63,709 nucleotides of DNA from Sivonenia sp049582005 (GCA_049582005.1 JBAUTB010000142.1:1-63709), one strand, 5' to 3'; counted from the first letter of the stretch, positions 50,223 through 60,800 are shown. Numbers and translations are program-made. The notes: a model not told the origin generated them from the letters alone.

Positions 50223-52025
50223 ATGACTGCCATCCAAAACGAGCCCGCGCTCCTTTCAAGTTCAAGTTCTTCTGCAGACCTTTCCCGTTTGCGGAGGTAT
50301 GATACTGGGCAAATTGAGCGGTACTACAGCAATAAAGGATGGCGGGCTTTTGTCCGGTTTTTCCAAATTTTGCTGCCTCTATTTGTTTTTGGATTTTTAG
50401 TTTGGTGGGATAGCCTCACGGGGAATGTTGAACGCAACCAGCCCAAGCGGGCTGTACGCTTCCGAGAAACCCTTACCAAGCTAGGGCCTTTCTATATCAA
50501 GATTGGGCAAGCGCTCTCTACGCGACCGGATGTTGTGCCTCCGGTTTATTTGGAAGAGCTTACCCTCTTACAAGATGATGTCCCACCTTTTCCCAATGAG
50601 TTGGCCTATCAACTGATTGCAGAAGAATTAGGCCGGACGCCCCAAGAAGTTTATCAAGAAATCAGCCCTGAACCGATTGCTGCCGCCTCTCTAGGACAGG
50701 TTTACAAGGGTAGGCTCAAGACAGGCCAAGCCGTGGCAATTAAGGTCCAGCGTCCAGATTTAGTCCCCCGTATTTCCCTAGATCTATATATCTTTCGTAG
50801 CTTGGTTGGCTGGATCACTCCTAAGCTCCCCTTCATCCACAGCGATGTGGTGGCAATTTTGGATGAATTCGGGACCAAACTCTTTGAAGAGATGGATTAT
50901 GTACATGAAGGTCAAAATGCAGAACATTTTGCCCGTTTATTCAAGACTATGCCAGAAATATATGTTCCCAGGATCTATTGGGAATATACCCGTCGTCGGG
51001 TTTTGACGATGGAATGGGTGGACGGTATCAAGCTTACCCGTCTGGACCAAATCCAGCAGGCAGGACTAGATGGCGAAAAACTGATTGAAATTGGCGTACA
51101 GTGCTCTCTGCGCCAGCTGATGGAGTATGGCTTTTTCCACGCAGACCCTCACCCAGGCAACCTCTTGGCTATGGCAGATGGCCGTTTGGCCTACCTAGAC
51201 TTCGGGATGATGAGCGAAGTTACGGCGGAGCAACGCTATGGCTTAATTGATGCGGTAGTACATCTAGTCAATCGGGATTTTGAATCGCTCTCTGAAGACT
51301 ACGTCCGTTTAGGATTTTTGACCCCAGAGACTGACCTCACCAAGATTACCCCAGCCCTGAGAGAAGTTTTCCAAGATGCTTTAGGGGCAACGGTGAATGA
51401 CCTCAACTTCAAGCGCATTACCGATAAACTATCCGGCATCATGTATGAACTGCCCTTCCAAGTGCCTTCCTACTACGCTTTGATTATTCGTTCGATGGTG
51501 ACCTTAGAAGGGATCGCCTTGAGTGTCCGCGGCGACTTCAAAGTTTTGGCCGTGGCTTATCCCTATGTGGCGAACCGGATGCTGACGGATCGCTCTCCCC
51601 AACTCCGCAATTCTTTGAATGAACTGCTCTTCCAGGGGGGCAGCTTCCGCTGGAACCGTCTAGAGAATCTTTTGACCAATGCCAAGAATGCGCGCGACTA
51701 TAGCACCGACAATACCCTAGAGCAAATTCTAGATTTTCTGCTTTCCGAAGGGGGTACTTCCACCCGAGAACGCTTGCTAGAAGCCCTCTTCAACAACCAA
51801 AACGAAGGGTTTAAACGGCTTTGGGCCATGGCAAACAAAGGAGATAGAAAAATCCCGCCAGACCCTCGAAAATACATACCCATCGTCCGGCAGGTTTTAG
51901 CCCGCAAAGAAGGAAGAGAATTTGGTCGCAAGTTAGTATCTCGCTGGATCGAGCAACAAACCGCCCGCCTCCTGCGCAGGATTTTGCTGCCCAGTCCCCA
52001 GATGGCTAAAGCACTCAGGAGCTGA
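50223..52025 (+). CDS. ABC1 kinase family (UbiB/ABC1K-like) protein
   Basis: The 600-residue protein has an N-terminal membrane-like helix (about 48-65, FQILLPLFVFGFLVW). The ABC1 signature KIGQALSTRPD is near 95-105, the alanine-rich loop AAASLGQVYKGR near 155-166, AIKVQRPDL, HADPHPGN near 305-312 and DFGMM. The family is linked to isoprenoid-quinone and prenyl-lipid metabolism in plastids and cyanobacteria. The C-terminal 120 residues are basic and variable. The exact substrate is not assigned. Confidence 0.9.
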   Translation: MTAIQNEPALLSSSSSSADLSRLRRYDTGQIERYYSNKGWRAFVRFFQILLPLFVFGFLVWWDSLTGNVERNQPKRAVRFRETLTKLGPFYIKIGQALSTRPDVVPPVYLEELTLLQDDVPPFPNELAYQLIAEELGRTPQEVYQEISPEPIAAASLGQVYKGRLKTGQAVAIKVQRPDLVPRISLDLYIFRSLVGWITPKLPFIHSDVVAILDEFGTKLFEEMDYVHEGQNAEHFARLFKTMPEIYVPRIYWEYTRRRVLTMEWVDGIKLTRLDQIQQAGLDGEKLIEIGVQCSLRQLMEYGFFHADPHPGNLLAMADGRLAYLDFGMMSEVTAEQRYGLIDAVVHLVNRDFESLSEDYVRLGFLTPETDLTKITPALREVFQDALGATVNDLNFKRITDKLSGIMYELPFQVPSYYALIIRSMVTLEGIALSVRGDFKVLAVAYPYVANRMLTDRSPQLRNSLNELLFQGGSFRWNRLENLLTNAKNARDYSTDNTLEQILDFLLSEGGTSTRERLLEALFNNQNEGFKRLWAMANKGDRKIPPDPRKYIPIVRQVLARKEGREFGRKLVSRWIEQQTARLLRRILLPSPQMAKALRS

Positions 52026-52059
52026 CAAGGAATTTTCCCAAAGACAATTCTAATCTTCC

Positions 52060-53487
52060 CTAATCTCGCCAGGTTTCATCTAAAACAGTCCCCTCCGCAC
52101 CCACTAATTGGACATGCAAGGGCATTTGACCTGCGGCATGGGTCGAACAACTGAGGCAGGGATCAAAGGCACGAATTCCTGCTTCAACCCGATTTAGCAT
52201 ACCTTCAGGAATTTCAGGACCGTGGATGTAATGTTGGGCAATTTGGGTCACCGTTCGATTCATCGCCAGATTATTTTGTCCTGTAGCAATCAGCAGGTCT
52301 ATCTTTTTCATCAGGCCGTTTTCATCTACGTGATAGTGATGAAATAGCGTGCCACGGGGAGCTTCACTCACCCCAATCCCTTCTAACTGATTAATGCCTG
52401 CATGGGCACGGAGATGGCTAGAGAGAATATCGGGTTCATTCAGGAGTTGAGCTATCCATTCAATCGAACCCAATATTTCAATGAGCCGGGCGTAGTGATA
52501 GAAAAAGGATGAGAGGACGACGGTACCTTTCCCTCGGTCACGGAACTCTTTTAACTCCTGGTCTGCCAGAGGCCCACCGATATGGGTACAAATATTCAAA
52601 CGGGCGAGAGGACCGACTCGATACATCCCTGCTGGATAGCCAAGGGGTTTGTAGTAGGGAAACTTCAGATAGGACCAGGGTTCGACCGCTTCTCCCAGGA
52701 TTTCTTCAAAGCGGGTTGGGTCGAGACCATCCACCAGGATATTTCCTGCATTATCTACAACGCGGAGGTAGCCGTCATAGTTCTCCCAGGCTCCGTCGGC
52801 AGTGACCAAGCCCATAAACAGGCTGGCGAAGTTCCCGAAGACTTCTGTTTCTTGTTGGTAATCATCCAGTAAATTTTTGAATCGGTCGATCGCCTTCAGC
52901 ACGGTGGCTTGGACTTCAGGAATGCGGTCATGAATATGGGCACGGCCCTCTTCTGATAAGGGTTCTCGCACGCCTCCTGGCACGGCCCAAGAGGGGTGAA
53001 TCTTGCGACCGCCTAGAATCTCGATAATCTCTTGACCAAACTGGCGTAAACGAATGCCTCCCCTGGCCAGTTCTGGTTCTGCGGCAATCAGTCCAAATAC
53101 ATTGCGAGAGGCCGGATCGCTATCCATACCCAAAAGGAAGTCTGGGGCGCTGAGGTGAAAGAAGCTGAGGGCATGGGATTGGATAATTTGGGCCAGATTC
53201 ATAATCCGCCGCAGTTTGGTTGCCGTCGGTGGAATCGTAACCGATAAAATCTGATCTCCCGCTTTAGCGGAAGCCAGTAAATGGCTAATCGGGCAAATAC
53301 CGCAGATACGAGACGTAATGCCTGGCATTTCCCAAAGCGGACGGCCCTCACAGAACTTTTCAAATCCTCGGAACTCCGTCACATGAAAACGGGCGTCCGC
53401 TACCGCTCCATCCTCATCGAGATGGATGGTGATTTTGGCATGCCCCTCAATGCGGGTGACGGGATCAATAACAATGCGCTGAGACAT
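52060..53487 (-). CDS. hoxH: Bidirectional NiFe hydrogenase large subunit HoxH
   Basis: HoxH holds the NiFe active site. The 475-residue product has the N-terminal CxxC motif RICGICP near 60-66 and the C-terminal DPCLSCSTH motif near 442-450. A 25-residue tail after the His must be cut off by the protease HoxW after nickel insertion; hoxW is not in this window. Both cysteine pairs are intact. It is the last gene of hoxEF-cupin-UYH and lies 19 bases after hoxY. Confidence 0.94.
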   Translation of the reverse strand: MSQRIVIDPVTRIEGHAKITIHLDEDGAVADARFHVTEFRGFEKFCEGRPLWEMPGITSRICGICPISHLLASAKAGDQILSVTIPPTATKLRRIMNLAQIIQSHALSFFHLSAPDFLLGMDSDPASRNVFGLIAAEPELARGGIRLRQFGQEIIEILGGRKIHPSWAVPGGVREPLSEEGRAHIHDRIPEVQATVLKAIDRFKNLLDDYQQETEVFGNFASLFMGLVTADGAWENYDGYLRVVDNAGNILVDGLDPTRFEEILGEAVEPWSYLKFPYYKPLGYPAGMYRVGPLARLNICTHIGGPLADQELKEFRDRGKGTVVLSSFFYHYARLIEILGSIEWIAQLLNEPDILSSHLRAHAGINQLEGIGVSEAPRGTLFHHYHVDENGLMKKIDLLIATGQNNLAMNRTVTQIAQHYIHGPEIPEGMLNRVEAGIRAFDPCLSCSTHAAGQMPLHVQLVGAEGTVLDETWRD

Positions 53488-53506
53488 AAGCGGTCAACCT
53501 CTCCCC

Positions 53507-54049
53507 TTAGCCAAATCTAATCTCTTTTCCCTCTAAGTGAGGTTCTTCCTCTTTAATCAAGGACTCTAGTACTGCTCGGATCCGAGAGGCAGGAGGTGGA
53601 CAACCCGGCAGGTAGAAGTCCACAGGTACGACTTGATGAACAGGGAGAACTCGGTCCAATAATAGCGGGACGATCCCAGGCTCCTTAGGAATCTGGCGCT
53701 GGATGGCTGCAGCCTCAACATAACAGCGCTGGAGCACCGGTTCTGCACTACCGAAGGGATTCCGTAGGGCCGTGACATTTCCCGTAACGGCACAGTCACC
53801 AAATGAGACCAGGATCTTTGAGCGCTTTCTAACGGTTTGGATGAGGTGGAGGTTATCTTCGTTGGCAATCGCACCTTCCACTAACACCACATCCACGTTT
53901 TCTGGATATTCTTTAACATCGGCAAAAGGACTATAGACTAAATCCACCTGGGCTGCCAAATCAAACAGCCATTCGTCCAGGTCGAGAAAGGACATGTGGC
54001 AGCCAGAACAGCCTCCCAGCCAAACGGTTGCCAGTTTTAAACGAGCCAT
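53507..54049 (-). CDS. hoxY: Bidirectional hydrogenase small subunit HoxY
   Basis: HoxY carries the proximal iron-sulfur cluster next to the NiFe site. The 180-residue product has GGCSGCHMSFLDLDEWL near 12-28, VEGAIANEDN, SFGDCAVTGNV and YLPGCPPPASRI with the cluster cysteines. It overlaps hoxU by 13 bases, which implies coupled translation. Confidence 0.94.
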   Translation of the reverse strand: MARLKLATVWLGGCSGCHMSFLDLDEWLFDLAAQVDLVYSPFADVKEYPENVDVVLVEGAIANEDNLHLIQTVRKRSKILVSFGDCAVTGNVTALRNPFGSAEPVLQRCYVEAAAIQRQIPKEPGIVPLLLDRVLPVHQVVPVDFYLPGCPPPASRIRAVLESLIKEEEPHLEGKEIRFG

Positions 54050-54753
54050 TGTTTTTTCTTCCTTGCCGTTGCAATAAATTCGATGCGGGAGCGGTTGTGG
54101 ACCATTTCGCCCACACTAGATCCCTGGTGAAAAATAGACCCGGTGGGACAAGCTTCTACACATTTGCCGCAGGAAGTACAGCTTTGGGAAGTGCCCCAGG
54201 GCTGATTCAGGTCCGTAATCACATGGGAGTGGTTGCCTCGACCCGCCATATCCCAGGTATGCGCTCCTTCGAGTTCGTCACAGACCCGTATGCAGCGTGT
54301 GCAGAGAATACAGCGGTTATGGTCTATGCCGAAGAGGTTATGGGAAAGGTCCACCGTCCGGCTTGGATTGAGGTATTCGAACTCCACATGGTCCATCCCC
54401 ACCCTGACAGCCATGTTCTGTAGTTCGCAGTGACCGTTGGAAACACAGACCGAACAAACGTGATTGCCCTCGGCAAAAAACATTTCGGTAATCATCCGCC
54501 GATACTGCTGTAGGCGTTCTGTATTCGTACGAACTTCCATACCCTCCATCGCCTTGGTGACACAGGCCGCCTGCAGTTTGTTACTGCCTGCAACTTCCAC
54601 CAAGCAGAGGCGACAGGCCCCCACCGCTGAGACTCCATCGAGATAACACAGCGTGGGAATGTTAATCCCGGCATCTTGTGCCGCTTCTAGCAAGGTCTCA
54701 TCCTCACGGGCACTGATCATTTGGTCATCAATCGTTAGGGTTTTGACTGCCAT
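54037..54753 (-). CDS. hoxU: Diaphorase iron-sulfur subunit HoxU
   Basis: HoxU links the FMN subunit HoxF to the hydrogenase module through a [2Fe-2S] and further clusters, like the N-terminus of NuoG. The 238-residue product has CYLDGVSAVGACRLCLVEV near 37-55, HVCSVCVSNGHCELQ with the His-Cys cluster, and the two ferredoxin-like motifs RCILCTRCIRVC and SCTSCGKCVEACP. All cysteines appear present. Confidence 0.94.
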   Translation of the reverse strand: MAVKTLTIDDQMISAREDETLLEAAQDAGINIPTLCYLDGVSAVGACRLCLVEVAGSNKLQAACVTKAMEGMEVRTNTERLQQYRRMITEMFFAEGNHVCSVCVSNGHCELQNMAVRVGMDHVEFEYLNPSRTVDLSHNLFGIDHNRCILCTRCIRVCDELEGAHTWDMAGRGNHSHVITDLNQPWGTSQSCTSCGKCVEACPTGSIFHQGSSVGEMVHNRSRIEFIATARKKKQWLV

Positions 54754-54761
54754 ATCGTTTC

Positions 54762-55244
54762 CTATGGAGGAGGTGGAATAATTTCAAGACCGTATTGCGG
54801 GGCTTCGGCCATGATTTTTTCGATATCTTCGGGACTGACGATCGGTGGAGAAGGGTGATTCGCTAAGGGCTTACCGACTTCCATAAAAAACTTCTCCAGC
54901 CCTGCGGGTGTCACCCAAATCAGCATTTTGCCTAGGGTTGATCCCCTATTGGTAAAGCGATGCAATTGGCCCTTTGGAGAATGGAGAAACGTACCAGGGG
55001 TGGCTACCACTACTTGTTCGCCCAGCTGAAATTCAAACTCCCCCTCTTGGACATAAAAAGCTTCATCTTCCCGTCCGTGGATATGGGGTGGAGGTCCATT
55101 CTGAGGTTGAATTTGGACTTCGACAAGGGCATAGGCTTGCCCGGTTTCCTCGCCTACGGCCTTAATGGTATACAAGTCGCCAAGTACCCAGTAGGACGAG
55201 CCTTGGCCTGGTTGCATCAAAATGGCCTGTGGATCGATAGTCAT
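54762..55244 (-). CDS. Cupin-domain protein inside the hox operon
   Basis: The 160-residue protein has cupin motif 1 GPPPHIHGREDEAFYVQEGE (GxxHxHxxxxExxxVxxGx; residues about 50-69) and motif 2 HSPKGQLHRFTN near 88-99. Both metal histidines and the glutamate of motif 1 are present. It ends in a C-terminal extension (about 120-160) rich in Pro and Glu. It lies between hoxF and hoxU, with 8 bases to hoxU and 88 bases after the hoxF stop. Synechocystis also carries an unrelated open frame at this position in its hox operon. A role in the hydrogenase is inferred from context only. Confidence 0.85.
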   Translation of the reverse strand: MTIDPQAILMQPGQGSSYWVLGDLYTIKAVGEETGQAYALVEVQIQPQNGPPPHIHGREDEAFYVQEGEFEFQLGEQVVVATPGTFLHSPKGQLHRFTNRGSTLGKMLIWVTPAGLEKFFMEVGKPLANHPSPPIVSPEDIEKIMAEAPQYGLEIIPPPP

Positions 55245-55332
55245 TGTGAATTCCCCACCCTGAAAAGCAAGGGGGTGCTACTTAAAGCTAGAGGTACTTT
55301 TCTGCGTCTGGGGATCTTAAAGCTCATGGTTT

Positions 55333-57003
55333 TTATTGCCTCATCGCGTTAGGGTCTTGAATCAGGGCCAGGTATTCATTGCGGAAATAGCGTAGCGTGC
55401 TCAGGACAGGATTTGGCGCAGACTGGCCTAGCCCACAGAGGCTTGTTTCTTTCACCATCGGGCAGAGCGATTCCAACTGTTCTAAGTCCGCAGGGGAGGC
55501 CCTACCTTCATGGATTTTGGTCAAAAGCCGATACATCAGCACCGTGCCCGCGCGACAGGGAATACATTTGCCGCAGGATTCATCCATGCAGAATTCCATG
55601 AAGTAGCGGGCGACTTCCACCATGTTGTTGCTCTGGTCCATGACAATCATGCCGCCGGAACCCATAATCGAGCCCAGCTGGATCAGGGACTCATAGTCAA
55701 CGGGGGTATCCAGGGCATCCGCTGGAATACAGCCTCCAGAAGGCCCACCCGTCTGAACCGCTTTAACGGAACCGTCTGCTGGTGCTCCTCCGCCCATTTC
55801 TTCCACAATTTGCTGGAGGGTGGTGCCCATAGGTACTTCGACCAGACCTGTGTTACGGACGTTGCCGGTGAGCGAGAAGACCTTTGTGCCCTTGCTTTTC
55901 TCGGTACCGATACTGGCAAACCAGTCGGCTCCGCGACGGAGAATGGTCGGGACATTGGCGTAGGTTTCGACGTTATTAATCAGGGTTGGAGCTCCCCAGA
56001 GGCCCGATTCTGCTGGATAGGGGGGGCGGGGGCTCGGTATGCCCCGTTTACCTTCGATGGAAGCCATCAATGCCGTTTCTTCCCCGCAAACAAAAGCGCC
56101 TGCACCTATTCTGAGATCAATCCGAAAGTCAAAGGGGGACTCAAAAATCTGACTGCCCAAAAGACCTAGTCGTTTCGCCTGCCGAATGGCCGTTTCTAAA
56201 CGACTAATCGCCAAGGGATATTCAGCACGGACGTAGATATAACCTTGGTTCGCTCCCACGGCGTAGGCCGCAATCGCCATTCCCTCTAGCACGCGATGGG
56301 GGTCACTCTCCAGAATACTACGGTCCATGAATGCACCGGGGTCGCCCTCGTCGGCATTGCAGATGACGAATTTCTGGGAGCGACCCCCTGCTCCCATTGA
56401 CTTTGCCACGGTTGCCCATTTCAGCCCGGTTGGATAACCGGCTCCACCCCGTCCCCGAAGACCACTGCGGGTGATACTATTTACCACCTCAGAGGGCGTC
56501 ATTTCTTGCAAAACACGCTGGAGCGACTGATAGCCAGTGGCGGCGATATAGGATTCGATGCGCTCAGGGTCAATCTTGCCGCAATTTTCCAGCACAATCG
56601 ATAGCTGACGGGTAAAAAATGGATGGGTCAGGTCGCCCTGTTGGGCCGTGGCAGTCTCTCCTTTTAGGGAGGCCACAATGGAAGGGGCCTCATGAGGGGT
56701 GACCTTTTCGTAGAGTTGGGTCATCAGTTCGCACTGTAGGGGGGTAGGCCCTTCCGTCGCTAACCGTTCCCCAGCTCCATCAATCTGAACCAGGGGACCC
56801 TGACAGCACAAACGCATGCAGCCTACTCCTACGACCTGCACGCTATCTTGTAATCCCGCTTCTGTAACGGCTTGCTCCAGGCGCTGTTTGACGGCCAGGG
56901 AATTGGAAGACAGACAACCTGCGGCGGTACAACAGCGAATATGGATGCTCTTTTGAGCCTGACGTTCTTGTTCAGCAAGGGCCAAAAGTTCACTGATGTC
57001 CAT
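55333..57003 (-). CDS. hoxF: Diaphorase FMN subunit HoxF
   Basis: HoxF oxidises NAD(P)H with FMN, like NuoF. The 556-residue product has an N-terminal thioredoxin-like [2Fe-2S] region (CCTAAGC and VGCMRLCC), the FMN loop GRGGAGYPTGLKWATV near 180-195, GAFVCGEETALMASIEG, and ESCGKCIPCRAGT as the [4Fe-4S] motif near the C-terminus. The ATG at 57003 overlaps the end of hoxE by 14 bases. Confidence 0.94.
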   Translation of the reverse strand: MDISELLALAEQERQAQKSIHIRCCTAAGCLSSNSLAVKQRLEQAVTEAGLQDSVQVVGVGCMRLCCQGPLVQIDGAGERLATEGPTPLQCELMTQLYEKVTPHEAPSIVASLKGETATAQQGDLTHPFFTRQLSIVLENCGKIDPERIESYIAATGYQSLQRVLQEMTPSEVVNSITRSGLRGRGGAGYPTGLKWATVAKSMGAGGRSQKFVICNADEGDPGAFMDRSILESDPHRVLEGMAIAAYAVGANQGYIYVRAEYPLAISRLETAIRQAKRLGLLGSQIFESPFDFRIDLRIGAGAFVCGEETALMASIEGKRGIPSPRPPYPAESGLWGAPTLINNVETYANVPTILRRGADWFASIGTEKSKGTKVFSLTGNVRNTGLVEVPMGTTLQQIVEEMGGGAPADGSVKAVQTGGPSGGCIPADALDTPVDYESLIQLGSIMGSGGMIVMDQSNNMVEVARYFMEFCMDESCGKCIPCRAGTVLMYRLLTKIHEGRASPADLEQLESLCPMVKETSLCGLGQSAPNPVLSTLRYFRNEYLALIQDPNAMRQ

Positions 57004-57502
57004 CTTCAAGCCACCCTTGTACAAAATGAATAGCCGATTCTGGCGTTTGGTAGCCTGACACTGCACCGTCAAAAACGACCACAGGAGCTAGGCTACAAGC
57101 GCCCAAGCAACGGGCGGTCAAAAGGGAAAGCTTCCCATCGGCTGTGGTTTCTCCTCCCTGGATGTGCGTTTGCTGCTCGAGGGCGGCTAGTACGGAAGCA
57201 GCCCCTTTGACATAGCAAGCCGTTCCCAGACAGACCACACACTGATGAAGCCCTTTTGGCGTAAGGGAGAAGAGATGATAGAAGGTAGCGACGCCATAAA
57301 CACGGCTAGGAGGCAGTTTCAAGCTATGGGCAATGTAGCGTAATAGGTCATCAGGCAAACAGCCAAAGAGTTCCTGGGCTTTGTGCAGTACTTCAATCAG
57401 GGCATCTTGCTGATACTGATAGCGCTTGATCGTGGCATCGAGTATTTTGTATCGCTTATCAGGGATCCTTATAGATTTTTTGTCGAGGATAGGAGCCTGC
57501 AT
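56990..57502 (-). CDS. hoxE: Diaphorase subunit HoxE
   Basis: HoxE is a NuoE-like [2Fe-2S] protein that joins the diaphorase to electron carriers. The 170-residue product has YGVATFYHLFSLTPKG near 75-90 and cysteines in QCVVCLGTACYVKGA and RCLGACSLAPVVVFD, which complete the cluster site. It is the first gene of the hox operon; its promoter region faces nifJ. Confidence 0.93.
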   Translation of the reverse strand: MQAPILDKKSIRIPDKRYKILDATIKRYQYQQDALIEVLHKAQELFGCLPDDLLRYIAHSLKLPPSRVYGVATFYHLFSLTPKGLHQCVVCLGTACYVKGAASVLAALEQQTHIQGGETTADGKLSLLTARCLGACSLAPVVVFDGAVSGYQTPESAIHFVQGWLEDGHQ

Positions 57503-57582
57503 ATCTCATCCTGAAAAGGAATCGTTGGAAAACCTCTTAAACAGAGATTGGAATCAGAATCCGTAATTTCTACTTTTTCTCC

Positions 57583-57610
57583 CCCCCCTCTCCGCAAGCG
57601 GAGAGGGGGG
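57583..57610. repeat. REP-like GC-rich palindrome
   Basis: CCCCCCTCTCCGC at 57583-57595 and GCGGAGAGGGGGG at 57598-57610 pair perfectly over 13 bp with a 2-base gap, followed by CTGGGGGGTGAGG. The pattern resembles the ubiquitous palindromic intergenic repeats spread by RAYT-type transposases. No T-run follows on either strand, so it is not a standard terminator. It is the only copy I see in this window. Confidence 0.7.
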
Positions 57611-57685
57611 CTGGGGGGTGAGGTTCTTGTTTCCTCTCGATTCTGACCATAGCCAAAATTAAATGGCGAATTGATTCACAAAAAT

Positions 57686-57704
57686 TTAGCTCATAAAGAG
57701 CTAA
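57686..57704. promoter_or_regulatory. Inverted repeat upstream of nifJ
   Basis: TTAGCTC at 57686-57692 and GAGCTAA at 57698-57704 are exact reverse complements around ATAAA. The site lies 114 bases before the nifJ start and could bind a regulator of nifJ or hox. It does not match the NtcA GTAN8TAC pattern. Confidence 0.45.
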
Positions 57705-57818
57705 GAAATATTCCAAATGTTTCATCTTGAGAACCATTTAGCTAGATATAGAGGGTGAAGTGACGTGCCCAAAACGTACAACAAACGAAATAACAACTCT
57801 TACAAGAGGTACCCTGAC

Positions 57819-60800
57819 ATGAGTACAGTCATTTCAAACCCAAGGATTGTTGCGACCCTGGATGGTGATGAGGCCGTAGCCTCCGTCGCCTATCGTCTGA
57901 ATGAAGTGATTGCCCTCTATCCGATTACCCCTTCCACCCCTATAGGCGAATGGGCAGATGCTTGGGCCGCAGAGAGAAAGCCTAACCTCTGGGGTACGGT
58001 CCCTTCGGTGGTCGAGATGCAGTCTGAAGGCGGGGTCGCAGGCGTAATGCACGGGATCTTACAAACCGGATCGCTGGCTACTACCTTTACGGCATCCCAG
58101 GGACTCCTGTTGATGATTCCCAATATGTACAAGATTGCTGGGGAACTGACGTCTACGGTCTTTCATGTGGCAGCCCGTTCGGTAGCGTCCCAAGCGCTAT
58201 CCATCTTCGGGGACCACAGTGATGTGATGGCTACCCGCGCTACAGGTTTTGCCCTGCTGTGTTCGGCCTCCGTGCAGGAAGCCCAAGATTTTGCCCTAAT
58301 TGCCCAGATGGCCACCCTGGAATCGCGGATTCCGTTCTTGCATTTCTTTGATGGCTTCCGCACCTCCCATGAGATTGCCAAAATTGAACGGTTATCCGAT
58401 GATGACCTGCGGGCGATGATCAATCCGCAACGGATTCTAGAACATCGCGCCCGTGCCTTATCGCCGGATCATCCCGTGCTGCGGGGGACCGCCCAAAATC
58501 CAGATGTCTTCTTCCAGGCGCGGGAAACGGTGAATCCTTTCTACACTGCCTGCCCGGAACTTACCCAACAGGCTATGGACCAGTTCGCCCAGATTGTCGG
58601 GCGGCAGTACCACTTGTTTGAATATTATGGAGACCCTGACGCAGAGCGGGTAATCGTACTCATGGGGTCTGGCTGTGAAGCCGTCCAGGAAACCGTAGAC
58701 TTTCTGAACCAGCAAGGTGAAAAGCTCGGCTTAGTCAAAGTGCGGCTCTATCGACCCTTTGACACCCATCGCTTTATCGAAACGCTACCGATAACGACGA
58801 AAGCGATCGCTGTCCTAGACCGCACTAAAGAACCGGGCAGCACCGGTGAACCCCTCTATCTAGACTGTGTTGCTGCCGTCTATGAAGCCCTCAAGGCCAA
58901 ACCTTTTTTAAAGGGGATCAATCTCGTCGGAGGGCGCTATGGTCTATCCTCCAAAGAATTCACCCCCGCCATGATCAAGGGGGTTTTTGACAATCTTACG
59001 CAAGAGCATCCTAGGAACCATTTCACGATCGGCATCCACGATGATGTCAGCCATGCCAGCCTACCCTATGACCCAGAATTTTCGACAGAATCGGATCACA
59101 TGGTTCGCTGTTTGTTCTATGGCTTGGGCTCCGATGGCACCGTTGGAGCCAATAAGAATTCAATCAAAATCATTGGGGAACAGACCAATAACTATGCGCA
59201 GGGCTATTTTGTCTACGATTCCAAGAAATCAGGTTCAGTAACGGTTTCCCATCTTCGGTTCGGCCCTGAGCCAATTCATTCCACCTATCTGGTGAGCCAA
59301 GCCAATTTTGTAGGCTGTCACCAGTCGATATTTCTCGAACGCTTTGATATGCTCCAACCCCTGGTCCCAGGAGGGACCTTCTTGCTGAATACGGCCTATG
59401 GGCCAGAAGAAGTCTGGGAAACTCTGCCGCAAAGGATGCAAGAACAGCTAGTACGCAAGCAGCTGAAGTTCTACGTCATAGATGCCCATAAAGTGGCCCG
59501 TGAAAGCGGCATGGGTCGGCGGATCAATACGGTAATGCAAGTCTGTTTCTTTGCCCTTTCGAACATTATGCCCAGAGACGAAGCAATTACCGAAATCAAA
59601 CGATCGATCCAGAAAACCTATGGCAAGAAAGGCGATGAAATTGTTCAGATGAATTTGAAGGCGGTGGACCACGCCTTAGAACATCTATTTGCCATAGAAA
59701 TCCCGAAAAACATCGTAAAAATCCCAGGTCGCACCCCTGTAGAGGCGCGATATATCGCGTCTCTACAGGCCCCGGTGCCCAATAACGCCCCTGTCTTTGT
59801 GCGGGATGTTCTAGGCAAAATGATTGCCGGACAGGGGGATAGCTTGCCAGTCAGCGCCTTACCAGTGGATGGAACCTACCCTACAGGGACGGCCCGATGG
59901 GAAAAACGCAATATTGCCCAAGAAATTCCGGTTTGGGACCCGGACGTCTGTATCCAGTGCGGCAAATGCGTGATGGTTTGTCCCCATAGCGTCATTCGGG
60001 GCAAGGTGTATGCGCCTGAAGTCTTAGATGGAGCACCTTCAACGTTTAAATCTTCAGAGGCCCGCGACCACGACTGGCAAGGGCTGAAGTTCACCATTCA
60101 GGTTGCGGCGGAAGACTGTACAGGGTGCGGGATCTGCGTGGATGTCTGCCCGGCGAAAAATAAATCTATTCCTTCACTCAAAGCAATCAACATGCAGACG
60201 CAAGCCCCCTTGCGCGAGCCAGAGCGGGAAAACTGGGACTTCTTTTTGAGCATCCCTAATCCAGACCGCCGCCACCTGAATACAACGGTCATTCGTCAGC
60301 AACAGATGCAAGAACCCCTCTTCGAATTCTCCGGAGCCTGTGGAGGTTGTGGAGAAACGCCTTATATCAAACTGGCCTCCCAGCTATTTGGCGACCGTAT
60401 GCTGGTGGCTAACGCCACAGGCTGTTCTTCGATTTATGGAGGGAACCTACCGACCACACCCTGGACCAAAAATGCGGAAGGGCGAGGACCGGCCTGGTCC
60501 AATTCTCTGTTTGAAGACAATGCTGAATTTGGGCTGGGCTTTCGTCTGTCCCTCGATAAGCAGCAGGAATTCGCTACCGAGCTGTTGAAAAAGTTGTCCG
60601 GGGACCTTGGAAACGAACTGGTTCAGACGATTTTGAACGCAGAACAAAAAGATGAAGCAGATATCTATGAACAAAGGGAGCGGGTGGCCGTCCTCAAGCA
60701 GCGATTGCACGCCATAGATTCTAAAGAATCCGAACAGCTATTGAGCCTGGCTGACCTGCTCGTCAAAAAGAGCGTCTGGATCATTGGCGGTGATGGCTGG

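Larger units (their letters stand above)
57503..57818. other. Divergent promoter region of hox and nifJ
   Basis: No gene is supported in these 316 bases. It holds the REP-like palindrome at 57583-57610, an inverted repeat at 57686-57704, and a possible nifJ ribosome site AGAGG near 57803. An in-frame extension of nifJ from 57765 has an Asn/Lys/Tyr-rich, unconserved sequence and is unlikely to be coding. Confidence 0.5.

Noticed and set aside
57765..57818. N-terminal extension of nifJ
   Set aside because: Its Asn/Lys/Tyr-rich sequence is unlike the family and AGAGG precedes the ATG at 57819.
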